Below, piece after piece: positions 9,563 to 18,019 of a stretch of 64,000 bases of DNA. This stretch comes from Cohnella luojiensis (GTDB taxonomy: Bacteria > Bacillota > Bacilli > Paenibacillales > Paenibacillaceae): positions 1 through 64,000 of the forward strand of contig NZ_SOMN01000017.1 in assembly GCF_004564235.1 (NCBI RefSeq), given 5' to 3'. The notes beneath the pieces are model-generated. The model was not told the origin of the DNA, made no database searches, and was given only the letters and a program-made list of their open reading frames with translations. Each line of letters begins with the position of its first letter. Positions within the stretch are counted from its first letter, which is position 1. The position numbers were made by a program, and so were the translations under genes.

Positions 9563-9631
9563 TGATTCAACGCTGCTTTAGAGCCACCTGTATGGGGTAA
9601 TAATAGGCGATAGAGACAAGGAGGGAACGAC

Positions 9632-10708
9632 ATGTCCCGTTTCCATAAAGCTTTATCATCGGTGCCGCTAAAGGATGCCGGATTTGTTGAATTCGCCTCC
9701 GATGATCCGGGTGCGCAAAAAATACTAACAAACGCGATTACTGAATTCGCGCAATCGGAGGATTTGCCTCTAGCTCTGCGTTACGACAATCAGCAGCAGC
9801 TTCTTCATCTTATGGGCAAGCTTCAACGACAAGGTCGAGACTTGAATGCCGATAGCATTCAGTGTCGCATATCGTATAAGGATGAAATGGATCAAAACAG
9901 TCATTCTAATACGAGCGAGGAACAAGATAACGAAGGCTGGTTCCCTTTATCCGAGCTGTTCGGCGAAGTTAGCGGCCACAGCGTGTTCGACTATATCTTA
10001 CATCGGTTGTTTACTACTCATCTACAGCCCGTCGTTCAACCAAGCGGGAACATCGTCGGGTACGAATTTCTTCTGCGTTCGTTGCCCGAACAGATGCCTT
10101 TTCGTCCCGCAGAGCTGTTCGAAACCGCGAGAAGAATCGGCCAGCATTCCTTCTTGGATCGGGCGGCAAGGCATTCCGCTATCAAAATGGGCGCATCCCA
10201 TCTACAACCCGGGATGAAGCGGTTCATTAACTTCCTGCCTTCCTCCTTGCATCATCCGGACACTTGCTTGAAAGGGACCTTCGAGATGATGAAAGAAACC
10301 GGAACGGATCCCGGCGATTACGTATTCGAAGTCATGGAAACGGAGCCGCTGGATGACCCAAGGCTGTCCAAAGTATTCGACGTTTACAGGCAAGAAGGCG
10401 TTCGTCTTGCGCTCGATGACGTCGGAAACGGATTTGCGACAATGGATGTTTTAGATCGTCTTCAACCGGATTATGTGAAGATGGACCGCAGATGGGTCGG
10501 TCAGTGCGATAGCGACACGAAAAAACAACGTTATATTAACGATCTGTTGGAACACGTTTCCCGTTTTAACGGAGTGGTATTAGCGGAGGGCGTAGAACGC
10601 CAGGAGGAGTGGGATTTCCTGAGAAAAGCGGGAGTCCCGCTGTTCCAAGGTTATTTGTTCGGTCGGGCTCAGCCTGTTCCAGCCGCCGTCCCCGCAGCCG
10701 TGAGGTAA
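9632..10708 (+). CDS. EAL-domain c-di-GMP phosphodiesterase-like protein
   Basis: A 358-residue protein. Residues 1-110 are a poorly conserved N-terminal region with no recognisable sensor domain. Residues about 120-350 form an EAL domain. Most catalytic signatures survive in altered form: YEFLLR for the EAL motif (Glu kept), INFLP (Asn), FEVMETE (Glu), ALDDVGNGFA for DDFGTG (both Asp kept), VKMDRRW (Lys and Asp), AEGVE and QGYLFGRAQP. A working phosphodiesterase is therefore plausible but not certain. It is a single gene with GGAGGG before the ATG, divergent from gatC. The PilZ, GGDEF and riboswitch module 15 kb away shows that c-di-GMP signalling is used. Confidence 0.85.
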   Translation: MSRFHKALSSVPLKDAGFVEFASDDPGAQKILTNAITEFAQSEDLPLALRYDNQQQLLHLMGKLQRQGRDLNADSIQCRISYKDEMDQNSHSNTSEEQDNEGWFPLSELFGEVSGHSVFDYILHRLFTTHLQPVVQPSGNIVGYEFLLRSLPEQMPFRPAELFETARRIGQHSFLDRAARHSAIKMGASHLQPGMKRFINFLPSSLHHPDTCLKGTFEMMKETGTDPGDYVFEVMETEPLDDPRLSKVFDVYRQEGVRLALDDVGNGFATMDVLDRLQPDYVKMDRRWVGQCDSDTKKQRYINDLLEHVSRFNGVVLAEGVERQEEWDFLRKAGVPLFQGYLFGRAQPVPAAVPAAVR

Positions 10709-10723
10709 ATGGCGATTTATAAG

Positions 10724-10784
10724 CATAAACGGCTTCACCGTCCTTAGGACGGGGATATACGTTTGAGTCGAGCGATCAGATGAG
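10724..10784. repeat. Dispersed hairpin repeat, copy 1
   Basis: An imperfect palindrome: AAACG (10727-10731) pairs with CGTTT (10760-10764), and CCGTCC (10738-10743) pairs with GGACGG (10747-10752) across a TTA loop. A tail ending GCGATCAGATGAG is shared with copy 2. It lies in the convergent gap after the EAL gene. Copies 2 and 3 are at 12629 and 59588. Confidence 0.75.
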
Positions 10785-10799
10785 ATCGTATAATAATAC

Positions 10800-10841
10800 G
10801 CACCGCGAGCATCTTGAAGAATTTCAAGAGGCTAACGGTGC
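10800..10841. terminator. Nested hairpin between convergent genes, possible terminator
   Basis: GCACCG (10800-10805) pairs with CGGTGC (10836-10841), enclosing a second stem TCTTGAA/TTCAAGA. There is no clear U-run on either side, so termination is only a possibility. Confidence 0.35.
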
Positions 10842-10857
10842 GTTTATTGCGTTCGGA

Positions 10858-11241
10858 TTATATCCAGGCTTTTAAGTTGACTTGGCGGATGAATTCCTCT
10901 CGAGTAAGCGCTTCTTTGGTCGTCTCTTCCACCGGCAGTTCCTCTTCCTGGCTGCCGTTCATGATTCGCTTGAAGAGCTCCTCATTGCGGGTAACCAAGG
11001 CAAAGTCGATAAGCGATTCCCTTTCGATGCGTTGAACCTCAAGTTCTAGCAAAGTTTCTTCCAATTCAATATCTTCACAGGGCACATAGAATTGCCTATT
11101 TGCACTCGGTACTCGAATAATATAATCAAACGCGCTATCGTTATTACGGTCATAAGCGATTACGTACCCGTACTCGCCCAAAGGCAAATTTTGCTCAAAC
11201 CGGTCATCCACGATAACGATTTTCTCCCCTAACTTCAGCAT
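10858..11241 (-). CDS. Hypothetical protein with SH3/KOW-like N-terminus and acidic helical tail
   Basis: A 127-residue protein I do not recognise. The first 60 residues are strand-rich, with glycine turns, and resemble a small SH3- or KOW-like barrel. Residues 60-127 are helical and rich in Glu. It has no signal peptide or membrane segment. It stands alone between an EAL gene (convergent) and an M24 peptidase gene upstream on the same strand. The reading frame, a GGGGAGAAT ribosome binding site and codon use support a real gene. Confidence 0.6.
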   Translation of the reverse strand: MLKLGEKIVIVDDRFEQNLPLGEYGYVIAYDRNNDSAFDYIIRVPSANRQFYVPCEDIELEETLLELEVQRIERESLIDFALVTRNEELFKRIMNGSQEEELPVEETTKEALTREEFIRQVNLKAWI

Positions 11242-11337
11242 ACCGATTCTCCCCTTCCCAATACGTCCGGCAATACTACTATCCTACTAAAAAAGTACTA
11301 CCCTATGCAAATGTTGTCGTTTGGGAGTCGCTGTCCT

Positions 11338-12552
11338 TTATGAATCTTGCGATTTATAGATCTTCTCCGGCGATACCGTCAATTCTCTATATCCCGTTTC
11401 CGTGACGAGGTACGTATTCTCGATTCCGACGACTCCCAAGCCCGGGAAAGTAAACTTCGGCTCGATTGCCAGCGTCATCCCGGGTTTAAGCGGTTCCCGA
11501 AATCCTCGTGCGAGCACTGGCCATTCATCGATTTCCAGTCCGATTCCATGACCGAGAAATTTCACTTGGTCCGCGCCGTAGCCCATGAAGTGATCCGACA
11601 ATCCCGCTTCTTCCGCCAGCTCCAACGCCTGAACGTATAGTTCCTCCGGCGTTGTACCCGGACGAAGCAAACGCTCGCTGCTCCTCATGATTAATTCGGC
11701 CACTTCATACGCCGTCTGCAGCTCCGGGGAAAGCTCACCGACGACGGCCATGCGAGTTTGATCAATCGTATAGCCGTCCAAGCAGCATCCAATGTCGATG
11801 ATAATAGGTTCGTTGCGCCCGATCGAACGGAGGCTCACGCCTTGCGGGGCAGCGGGAGATAATCCCCTCCCGCCTGCCGGACCGTCGAAATAGGTAGGTT
11901 CCGCTGCCGCTTCCCCGGCTGCGATGACGCCTGTCACGATCTCTTGATTATATCCGCGCATCCGCATTAACCCGATATGTCCTTGCGAGCGGAGCGAATT
12001 CTCGATGATCGCCATGAGCTCTAGTTCAGTCATTCCTTCCTTCAAGCCAGCTATTCCTGCATCCAAAGCCGTTGAAACAACAGCGGCGGCTCTAGAGATG
12101 CGTTCGATTTCATAAGAGGATTTCACGCTCCTAACTCCTCTAAGCAACGCCGAGGCATCCTTCCACTTCGCTTGGGGAATCGCTTCTGCCAACCGCAAAT
12201 ACAGTTGAGCCGGCATGACGTCGAGATCGGCTCCAATGATCGGAGGCTGATCCGGGGAGGAGAATAGGGCAGGATAATCCGTTGCCAACTGCTTGCCGAA
12301 ATTCCGGAAGGAATTCAATTCTACCGTTCGTATGGCAGACTCGCGAAATGCCCGTACCACGCTTCTTCTGACGTAAAAGGTTGGTTCCCCTTCAACGGGC
12401 ACGAACAAATAACCGGTTTGCATAGAACCGGCGAAGTAATAGATTCCAACATTTTGCGAAACCAAACAACCGGCGATATCGTTCTCGGCGAGTTTTCGTT
12501 GAAGCTTGAGCGAGCGGTTCAACCACTCATCCTGCGGCGGCTTCTTTTGCAT
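11338..12552 (-). CDS. M24 family Xaa-Pro peptidase-like metallopeptidase
   Basis: A 404-residue protein with a creatinase-like N-terminal domain and a pita-bread catalytic domain. The five metal ligands are visible: Asp in IIIDIGCCLDG, Asp in TIDQTRM, His in LGHGIGLE, Glu in LAIEPKF and Glu in GIENTYLVTE. Such enzymes cleave X-Pro dipeptides or the N-terminal residue before proline. The open frame extends 69 bases further upstream, but the best ribosome binding site (GAAGGGG) serves the ATG at 12550-12552. It is monocistronic as far as can be seen. Confidence 0.85.
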   Translation of the reverse strand: MQKKPPQDEWLNRSLKLQRKLAENDIAGCLVSQNVGIYYFAGSMQTGYLFVPVEGEPTFYVRRSVVRAFRESAIRTVELNSFRNFGKQLATDYPALFSSPDQPPIIGADLDVMPAQLYLRLAEAIPQAKWKDASALLRGVRSVKSSYEIERISRAAAVVSTALDAGIAGLKEGMTELELMAIIENSLRSQGHIGLMRMRGYNQEIVTGVIAAGEAAAEPTYFDGPAGGRGLSPAAPQGVSLRSIGRNEPIIIDIGCCLDGYTIDQTRMAVVGELSPELQTAYEVAELIMRSSERLLRPGTTPEELYVQALELAEEAGLSDHFMGYGADQVKFLGHGIGLEIDEWPVLARGFREPLKPGMTLAIEPKFTFPGLGVVGIENTYLVTETGYRELTVSPEKIYKSQDS

Positions 12553-12628
12553 TCGGTCAACGCCCCTTCGTGTCTTCCATACGATATTATTAGAGCAAAG
12601 AAGGGGCATTGCGTCAACCATGCCAAGT

Positions 12629-12687
12629 AAAACGACTTCGCCGTCATTGGATGGTGGTACACGTTTGTATCGTGCGATCAGATGAGT
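12629..12687. repeat. Dispersed hairpin repeat, copy 2
   Basis: AAACG (12630-12634) pairs with CGTTT (12662-12666); CCGTC (12641-12645) pairs with GATGG (12650-12654) with one G-T pair. The tail reads GTGCGATCAGATGAG, matching copy 1. It lies between the M24 gene start and the 3' end of the Tad-like operon. Confidence 0.7.
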
Positions 12688-12720
12688 ATAAGGACATAGA
12701 AACTTATACTTTCCGATCGA

Positions 12721-13203
12721 TTAGTACACCAATTCCGCGGAGCCTTCCAAATCCCATTCTACGGGGGCGAGCACGCCGAACAACCGAGGGTACACCACGT
12801 GAACGACCAATACCACCCCCGGACGATCAAGAGTAACCTCGTAGTCATACAAGGAGTTGCTGTAGGTATAAGGAAATACCGCATCCTCATTAACGATCTC
12901 GAATGCCCGGACTTCGACCGTATCCCTTAGGAAGCTTCCCGGCAGCGGACTCAAGCTGGCATCGAGCGATAGATTTTCCCTTAAGTAAGCCAATGTCGCA
13001 TCCTCCGCAAGATCCGTTTGAATCGAGAGCACGCCCATCTCGAGCTTGTCCCGGTCCAACTGCTGCGCCGCTGCGTGAGCCGCACGATCAACGGCGCGCT
13101 TTGCTTCGTGAACCGTCCCCATTGCCACCTCTTCATCCATCTGCAATGCGTGGAGCATCCACCAAACGACGATCATTAGAACGCTGAATACTAGCTTAGC
13201 CAT
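12721..13203 (-). CDS. Membrane-anchored pseudopilin/TadE-like protein of the Tad-like operon
   Basis: A 160-residue protein with a single N-terminal hydrophobic helix (residues 2-20) and an exported remainder. After the helix comes a heptad-like helical stretch (about 25-55), then a strand-rich domain. The general build matches TadE/TadF minor pseudopilins, but there is no clear prepilin peptidase site and no TadE motif, so this rests mainly on context. It is the last gene of the operon, 22 bases after the preceding gene, with the strong site GAGGAG before its ATG. Confidence 0.6.
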   Translation of the reverse strand: MAKLVFSVLMIVVWWMLHALQMDEEVAMGTVHEAKRAVDRAAHAAAQQLDRDKLEMGVLSIQTDLAEDATLAYLRENLSLDASLSPLPGSFLRDTVEVRAFEIVNEDAVFPYTYSNSLYDYEVTLDRPGVVLVVHVVYPRLFGVLAPVEWDLEGSAELVY

Positions 13204-13225
13204 AACTTCTCCTCAATAGCTTAGG

Positions 13226-13651
13226 TTATGGAACATACTCGCTCATCTTCATTCCGCCGCCGCCGATTCGGGCATCCCCCGAAGGAGGCTCGAGCCCGAT
13301 CAACCGATCGATATTCAGCAGATTATCGTAGGGATAAGTAATTCGCAGTTGAATGCCGGTCCCTCTGGGCAAAGGGGCCGAAGCATTATCGCCTTCGGCT
13401 CCCGTCGTGGAGGTAACCGCGTATTCAAGCATCGGGGCGTTGAATCCATAACGAGCGAGCCGATCCCGGGATTCGGCGACCATATCGCCGTCGATGTACC
13501 CGTATCTTCCGCTGGCGCCGATCTCTAGCAAATAATCGGCCTCTTGCTGGAGCAAGGCTTGCCGAATGACCAGTACATGCTTGTATATCGGGGAAAACAT
13601 CAACCAGCAGAACAAGGAGGCGAATAATACGAAAACAAGCAATTGCTTCAC
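13226..13651 (-). CDS. Membrane-anchored TadE-like protein of the Tad-like operon
   Basis: A 141-residue protein with an N-terminal membrane helix (residues 3-22) and an exported domain that ends in a glycine-rich tail. It begins with GTG at 13649-13651, and this GTG overlaps the TGA stop of the 48-residue gene upstream (GTGA), showing translational coupling. It is about the length of the next gene and has the same single-helix layout, so the two may form a pair of minor subunits. A detailed function cannot be read. Confidence 0.6.
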   Translation of the reverse strand: MKQLLVFVLFASLFCWLMFSPIYKHVLVIRQALLQQEADYLLEIGASGRYGYIDGDMVAESRDRLARYGFNAPMLEYAVTSTTGAEGDNASAPLPRGTGIQLRITYPYDNLLNIDRLIGLEPPSGDARIGGGGMKMSEYVP

Positions 13652-13794
13652 GGGCTGATCCGAGAGATTTGATCCGCCATCCGGTCACCGGCGGAAGTGA
13701 TTTTTCCTTGCGTCCCCTCATCGCCTTGCGCAATGTTCGTATAAAGAATCACGACCGTAACGATTAATAACATGGTCATTAGCAGTTGTCGCAT
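13648..13794 (-). CDS. 48-residue pilin-like peptide B of the Tad-like operon
   Basis: A short gene encoding 48 residues. The first 18 residues are a hydrophobic helix after an initial MRQ, then comes NIAQGDEGTQGKI and a polar tail ending RISP. Start ATG at 13792-13794 follows AAAGGGGAA at good spacing, and the stop overlaps the next start. It resembles the neighbouring 49-residue peptide in length, hydrophobic N-terminus and an NIAQ.. or IVAQD..GT block, so the two look like paralogues. Flp pilins are about this size, but the classic EYGLI-type Flp motif is absent. Pilin or secreted peptide roles are inference. Confidence 0.6.
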   Translation of the reverse strand: MRQLLMTMLLIVTVVILYTNIAQGDEGTQGKITSAGDRMADQISRISP

Positions 13795-13817
13795 CCCAAG
13801 TTCCCCTTTCCGTCCCC

Positions 13818-13967
13818 TTATGGCTGTAAATTTCCAAGAGTCGTGTTGGCCGTGGTTCCATGCGTCTCAATTCGCGCACGGGTTCCCGTATTGTCTTGGG
13901 CAACGATCGCGTTGAACATTAAGGCCACGACAATGAGCATCATTACAGTAATCAGAATATTCCTCAT
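13818..13967 (-). CDS. 49-residue pilin-like peptide A of the Tad-like operon
   Basis: A short gene encoding 49 residues, with a near-perfect AAAGGAGG ribosome binding site seven bases before the ATG at 13965-13967. Residues 3-22 form a hydrophobic helix, followed by VAQDNTGTRARIE and a Thr/Asn-rich tail. It sits directly after the tadC-like gene (15 bases) and before peptide B, where Flp-type pilin genes would be expected in a rearranged tad operon. The strong initiation signal suggests high-level translation, as for a structural subunit. The lack of a known motif keeps this at candidate level. Confidence 0.6.
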   Translation of the reverse strand: MRNILITVMMLIVVALMFNAIVAQDNTGTRARIETHGTTANTTLGNLQP

Positions 13968-13982
13968 CCAATCGCCTCCTTT

Positions 13983-14876
13983 CTAAGGATTAAGGGCATC
14001 GAAGAGTTTAGCCGCTTCTTGCACCCAAGGGTAAAGAAAGATCTGAAACGTATACAAAATAGGGATTCCAGCCAGCACGAACAGGAGATAAGAAGTCGTT
14101 TCCTTGCGGCTGTCCTTGGCTAACTCGATCTGGGCTTTGTAATCCCTCACAACCTCGCGGAGCATATCGTATATCTCTTGGCTCTCATTGAGGCGGAGCG
14201 AACGCATGCTCTCGGCGAAGCCGTAAGCCTCGTCGGTTCCTAGTCGCTCCTTAAAGCGCTTAAGAGCAGAGTCCGCGTCATGGTACCACTCGTTAAGCAA
14301 CAATCCCATCTCGCCACGGATGTGCCGGGTTAAAGCAAGGCATTTCATGAGCTTGCCGTGGAGATGCAGCCTTGACCCTGTATAGTAGAGCAACTGGCTG
14401 CTGACGGCCACGATCTCGCGTCTTATCCGATCCGTCCGATAACGGCGGAAGGATTGCAGCCACATTCGATCGCAGGCGGCCAACCCTACGAATATCAGCA
14501 ATACGAATAGGAGATTCCAACTCATGGGAGCCGGAACAAGTCCCTGCTCTCCCAGCAAGTAAACCCCTCCTCCGATGCAAGGGACCACGAATAATAAGCA
14601 ACGGCGATAAGACAAATACGCCTCAGGCGGATATCGGATTCCGCATCCCGCGAGCAGCATCCGCCTTTCCTGCAACGTTACGCTCTCGCGATCGGTTCTC
14701 CAGACTTTCAGCCACCATCGCGGCGTTTGTTTATTTGCCCAACCTCGCAAATGAATTCGCCAACGATTGCGGGGAGCGAACAGCAGCCTTAATACAAGAG
14801 TTGTGCCTGTGAATAGGAGAGCAAACTGTACAAGTCCTCCTACCCCGATAATGAGCGTTCGGATATACTCCGTCAC
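13983..14876 (-). CDS. tadC: TadC-like type II/IV secretion F-domain membrane protein
   Basis: A 297-residue membrane protein with hydrophobic segments near the N-terminus (about 8-30), around residues 85-140 and at the C-terminus (about 265-290). The soluble helical stretch between them matches the type II secretion F domain. It pairs with the tadB-like protein to form the inner-membrane platform for the CpaF ATPase. The start is a GTG at 14874-14876. It is 25 bases after tadB and 15 bases before pilin-like peptide A, all on one strand. Confidence 0.75.
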   Translation of the reverse strand: MTEYIRTLIIGVGGLVQFALLFTGTTLVLRLLFAPRNRWRIHLRGWANKQTPRWWLKVWRTDRESVTLQERRMLLAGCGIRYPPEAYLSYRRCLLFVVPCIGGGVYLLGEQGLVPAPMSWNLLFVLLIFVGLAACDRMWLQSFRRYRTDRIRREIVAVSSQLLYYTGSRLHLHGKLMKCLALTRHIRGEMGLLLNEWYHDADSALKRFKERLGTDEAYGFAESMRSLRLNESQEIYDMLREVVRDYKAQIELAKDSRKETTSYLLFVLAGIPILYTFQIFLYPWVQEAAKLFDALNP

Positions 14877-14901
14877 GGTCGTTTACCTTCTCCCTCCGTC
14901 G

Positions 14902-15825
14902 TCATTTTCTTCTGGATAAATAAAGTCCCATCATCAACGATCCGAACAACAGCACGACGGCATTCAGAAGCATTCCTCTCCCCCCGGCATCAATAACGTA
15001 ATACGTATAGCTGCCTTCCGGATTCAACCGAAAGTTAACGCCCATAAATAGCGCCAAGAACAATACGGGAGCGAAGTTAGCCATCCGAATCTCGAGCAGC
15101 CGGTGTCGTTCTATTTGATTGGCCATTTGGGCTTTGCGCATGTCGGATACGAGCTCCTTCAAGTTGTCCGACACGTTATTTCCCTCCTCTAGCGCCACCT
15201 TCAGAATGCTTCCGAAATAATCCGCCCACACATTTCCGAAGGACAGTGAAAACCGTCGCAAGCTCCCCTCGTCGTCCTCCTTAACGGACAAATTCCGGTA
15301 AAGCTGTTCAAATACGGCTTGGACCTCACCGGGAAGCCGCCGCTCTTCTACCGTCCTTTGCAGGGCGACTCGAATATGGCGGCAACCCGTTACCAAATAG
15401 GATTGGTAGAATAACTCTACCGCCGGCAAGAACTCGAGTCGCGTCGCCATCTGCCGATTGATTAACGACATCCGTAGCAGCAAATAAGGAAAAGAGCCGA
15501 GTAACAGCACAAGGGTCACGACGGAACGAAAAGATTGAAAAACGAGCACGCCGGCGACTATGCCCAGAAGGCCCATAATCGCCGAGATCATTACAAAACC
15601 TCTTGTTTTCATTCGCCATCCTAAGGCTAATAGCAAATCGAAAACATGCTGATGCGGCTTGCTTAATCGCATCCATGTTTGAGGACTCCAGCGCCCCGAT
15701 TTACCTGAGTTTAACCTACGCTTACGGGATTGATTGTCCCACCAAGCTAACAGTCCGTAACGAAAGCTCAAGTATAGTAATAGGAATAACGCAACGACAA
15801 GGGATAATAGAGCAAGCCTCAGCAT
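14902..15825 (-). CDS. tadB: TadB-like type II/IV secretion F-domain membrane protein
   Basis: A 307-residue protein with an N-terminal membrane helix, a second pair around residues 75-115, a cytoplasmic helical F domain containing the LKVALEEGNNVSDNLKEL segment, and two C-terminal helices. This is the normal layout of TadB. Its ATG overlaps the last bases of the cpaF-like gene, so the two are translationally coupled. With TadC it would form the membrane platform of a Tad or Flp-type apparatus. Confidence 0.78.
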   Translation of the reverse strand: MLRLALLSLVVALFLLLYLSFRYGLLAWWDNQSRKRRLNSGKSGRWSPQTWMRLSKPHQHVFDLLLALGWRMKTRGFVMISAIMGLLGIVAGVLVFQSFRSVVTLVLLLGSFPYLLLRMSLINRQMATRLEFLPAVELFYQSYLVTGCRHIRVALQRTVEERRLPGEVQAVFEQLYRNLSVKEDDEGSLRRFSLSFGNVWADYFGSILKVALEEGNNVSDNLKELVSDMRKAQMANQIERHRLLEIRMANFAPVLFLALFMGVNFRLNPEGSYTYYVIDAGGRGMLLNAVVLLFGSLMMGLYLSRRK

Positions 15826-17186
15826 GTCTGAGCGCTCCTCGAAATTTTCTGCAACGCTTTATCCGAAAATTTGTGCGGAAATACCCATTGGCCGGTAGAC
15901 TCCTCGTAACGAACGAGATCCCTGATCCGGACCACGCCGTTTATCCACTCGAATTCGCCTACCCGTGCCAGCTTCCGGACACCGTCTATCATTCTCATCT
16001 CGAATCCGATATGCGTCACATGCTCCGTGATTCTCCTGATCATAGAGATCGGGTTCATTCCCCTGCCGTCAAGCATGCACATGTCCGTGATCGTATCAGG
16101 TACATCCTCCAAGCCGTTAGCGTGCACGGAAGTTATGCTTCCTTCATGCCCTCTCGTACAGGCGCGCACGTAAATATTAGCATCCTCGTCCCTAATCTCG
16201 GCATGGCATATTCGCTGTGGGGATTGCCTAAGAGCCAGCTTGAATGCCTGCTTCGGACCGTGCAGCGGATCATCCTCGTCCGACTCGTATTCCACGACGT
16301 TCTTGTCCGGGAAGTCCCTCGCCAGCATAAGCTCATAACGGCTCTCGATCGTGACGATCCGCTCTTCATCCGGCATGGCTGAGATCAGGGCTTTGATCAA
16401 ATGCGTTTTACCGGTATTGGTAGCCCCGATAACGACCATATTAAACCGACTTCGAACGATGACGAGAAGCAGCTCGCGAACTCGGTCATCCATCGTTCGG
16501 TACTCCGGCTTGCACAGCGTTTCGAGATTAAACCGCTTGACGGTATACAAACGGATCGTTAGAGTCGGTTGGGCCGTGAATCCAAAGCCCGTCAAGGTGA
16601 CGCGCGAACCATCCAGCAGAAGGACCTCCGCCCATCTCTTGCGGGGATTAATTCTGTCATTGTTGAAAAGCACCAGGTTCTGCTGGATTCTCTCCACATG
16701 GCTTAAATCCTGAAAACGATACGGGGATGCCGTCGCCTTGCCGTCGCGCACCTCGAAGATGCGCGTTCCAACGACCTGAACCTCTTCCAAGCCTTCACGA
16801 TTGCGCAATACAAGCTCCAGCATGTTCATTCCGATGACTTCGGCGAACAAGGCTTCCGCCAAGGACGCGTAGGGAAGGCTGCCGAAGGAAACATGCTGCA
16901 GTCGTTTCCTAATGATCCAATCCGAGATAATGGCCAGCATCTCGGCCCGCTCTTGCGGAAAACCGATAACCGCGCGGTTGAGCTTCTCGGCGTAACGCCG
17001 ACGTTCCTCTTCGCTCCAGCCTCTAGGAGTCGCAAGCATATGACGAACTTCTTCCGTGTACGCTCGCAAGCTGTTCAATCCATCCGCATTATCCCCTGAA
17101 CCTAACTCCCCTTTGCTGGACGAGCTTTGCAAATCCGCCGCATACGCAGACGAAGAAAACCGCTTGGCCGCAACTTCCCCGCTCAT
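15819..17186 (-). CDS. cpaF: CpaF/TadA-like secretion ATPase
   Basis: A 455-residue ATPase of the VirB11/GspE family. The Walker A motif is GATNTGKT (about residue 250), followed by the RIVTIE and ELMLARDFPDKNVVEYE segments, a His-box-like HAEIRDEDANIYVRACTRGHEGS region and the SVHANG motif. It would power assembly or secretion by the platform proteins encoded next. Its ATG overlaps the TGA of the cpaE-like gene (ATGA) and its end overlaps tadB. The first 60 residues are poorly conserved. Confidence 0.88.
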   Translation of the reverse strand: MSGEVAAKRFSSSAYAADLQSSSSKGELGSGDNADGLNSLRAYTEEVRHMLATPRGWSEEERRRYAEKLNRAVIGFPQERAEMLAIISDWIIRKRLQHVSFGSLPYASLAEALFAEVIGMNMLELVLRNREGLEEVQVVGTRIFEVRDGKATASPYRFQDLSHVERIQQNLVLFNNDRINPRKRWAEVLLLDGSRVTLTGFGFTAQPTLTIRLYTVKRFNLETLCKPEYRTMDDRVRELLLVIVRSRFNMVVIGATNTGKTHLIKALISAMPDEERIVTIESRYELMLARDFPDKNVVEYESDEDDPLHGPKQAFKLALRQSPQRICHAEIRDEDANIYVRACTRGHEGSITSVHANGLEDVPDTITDMCMLDGRGMNPISMIRRITEHVTHIGFEMRMIDGVRKLARVGEFEWINGVVRIRDLVRYEESTGQWVFPHKFSDKALQKISRSAQTC

Positions 17187-18019
17187 CCGTCTCTCCTTCT
17201 ATGCACCATTAACCTGCGTAACCAAGGTCTATCCGTCTTCTGCAGTCTTTGCGACCAATTCAAACGATTAATAAGAGGGTTAGCCACCGCGTCGAAAGCC
17301 GCCGCGTTTCTTTCTTCAGCCGCGAGCCACTCATCCAATCGACCGCTATCCAGTTGCAAATGCATACTCTCGAGTAATCTCAGCTCCGTGAATTCGGCAC
17401 ACCCGGTTTCCTTACGAATCTCCTTCATCCGAAACCCTCCCTTTATTCCATGTTTACCGTGCAGAAGCACCAATTGAAATTGCTCCGGCAGCATACCGAA
17501 TTGCGATCCGACTTGACCGGTCCAACGATGAATATCCTCTTGAAAATGGCTGAGACTGTCGGTCGTAACCAGAAACCTATCATCGGCTTCCCGCATCGCG
17601 CATACCGTAGCCGCATTGTCCCAATAGGCGCTTACGTCCGCGATCGTCAAGTCGAATGCCTCTCGGGCAGCCGAAAGCAATTGCCGCATATCGTCGGGTT
17701 CGTAATATTCCGCTTGCTCTCTCGCCATATTTCCGAATAAAACGTGAAGACCGCCAAGCTTGGGCGAACGAAAAGCATACTGTCTTAATTTCTCCCCGGT
17801 AAGCGTGCCTGCTCTTAGTTCGGGCCTTACGCCGTCCAAAGTCACGTCCGGTTTATCTACGCCCAAGTAAAGGTGAGTCTTCGCGCTTTTCAGATTCAGA
17901 CATAAGTATCCGACCTTGCGGCCTGTCAGCGCCGCGATGCGATAGGCCGTTCCGAATGCCGTCAAAGAAGTACCGATATTGGGCGTTGAGCCGGCGAAAG
18001 CCGCTAATCTTCCCGACAT
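17183..18019 (-). CDS. CpaE-like MinD/ParA-family protein with degenerate P-loop
   Basis: A 278-residue protein with a MinD/ParA-like N-terminus (LAAFAGSTPNIGTSLTAFGT, residues 5-24) placed where CpaE is encoded in tad operons. The P-loop reads GSTPNIGTS, so the Walker A lysine (GxxxxGKT) is replaced by threonine and the deviant-Walker lysine is also missing. A Walker B-like LTIADVSAYWDN follows around residue 145. Nucleotide binding is doubtful. CpaE proteins localise the Tad machine to a pole or membrane site. The gene is joined to its neighbours by TAATG and ATGA overlaps. Confidence 0.65.
   Translation of the reverse strand: MSGRLAAFAGSTPNIGTSLTAFGTAYRIAALTGRKVGYLCLNLKSAKTHLYLGVDKPDVTLDGVRPELRAGTLTGEKLRQYAFRSPKLGGLHVLFGNMAREQAEYYEPDDMRQLLSAAREAFDLTIADVSAYWDNAATVCAMREADDRFLVTTDSLSHFQEDIHRWTGQVGSQFGMLPEQFQLVLLHGKHGIKGGFRMKEIRKETGCAEFTELRLLESMHLQLDSGRLDEWLAAEERNAAAFDAVANPLINRLNWSQRLQKTDRPWLRRLMVHRRRDG

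Noticed and set aside
13425-13733. 102-residue minus-strand frame overlapping the Tad-like small genes
   Set aside because: Out-of-frame shadow; the short frames at 13648 and 13226 have proper start signals and coupling.
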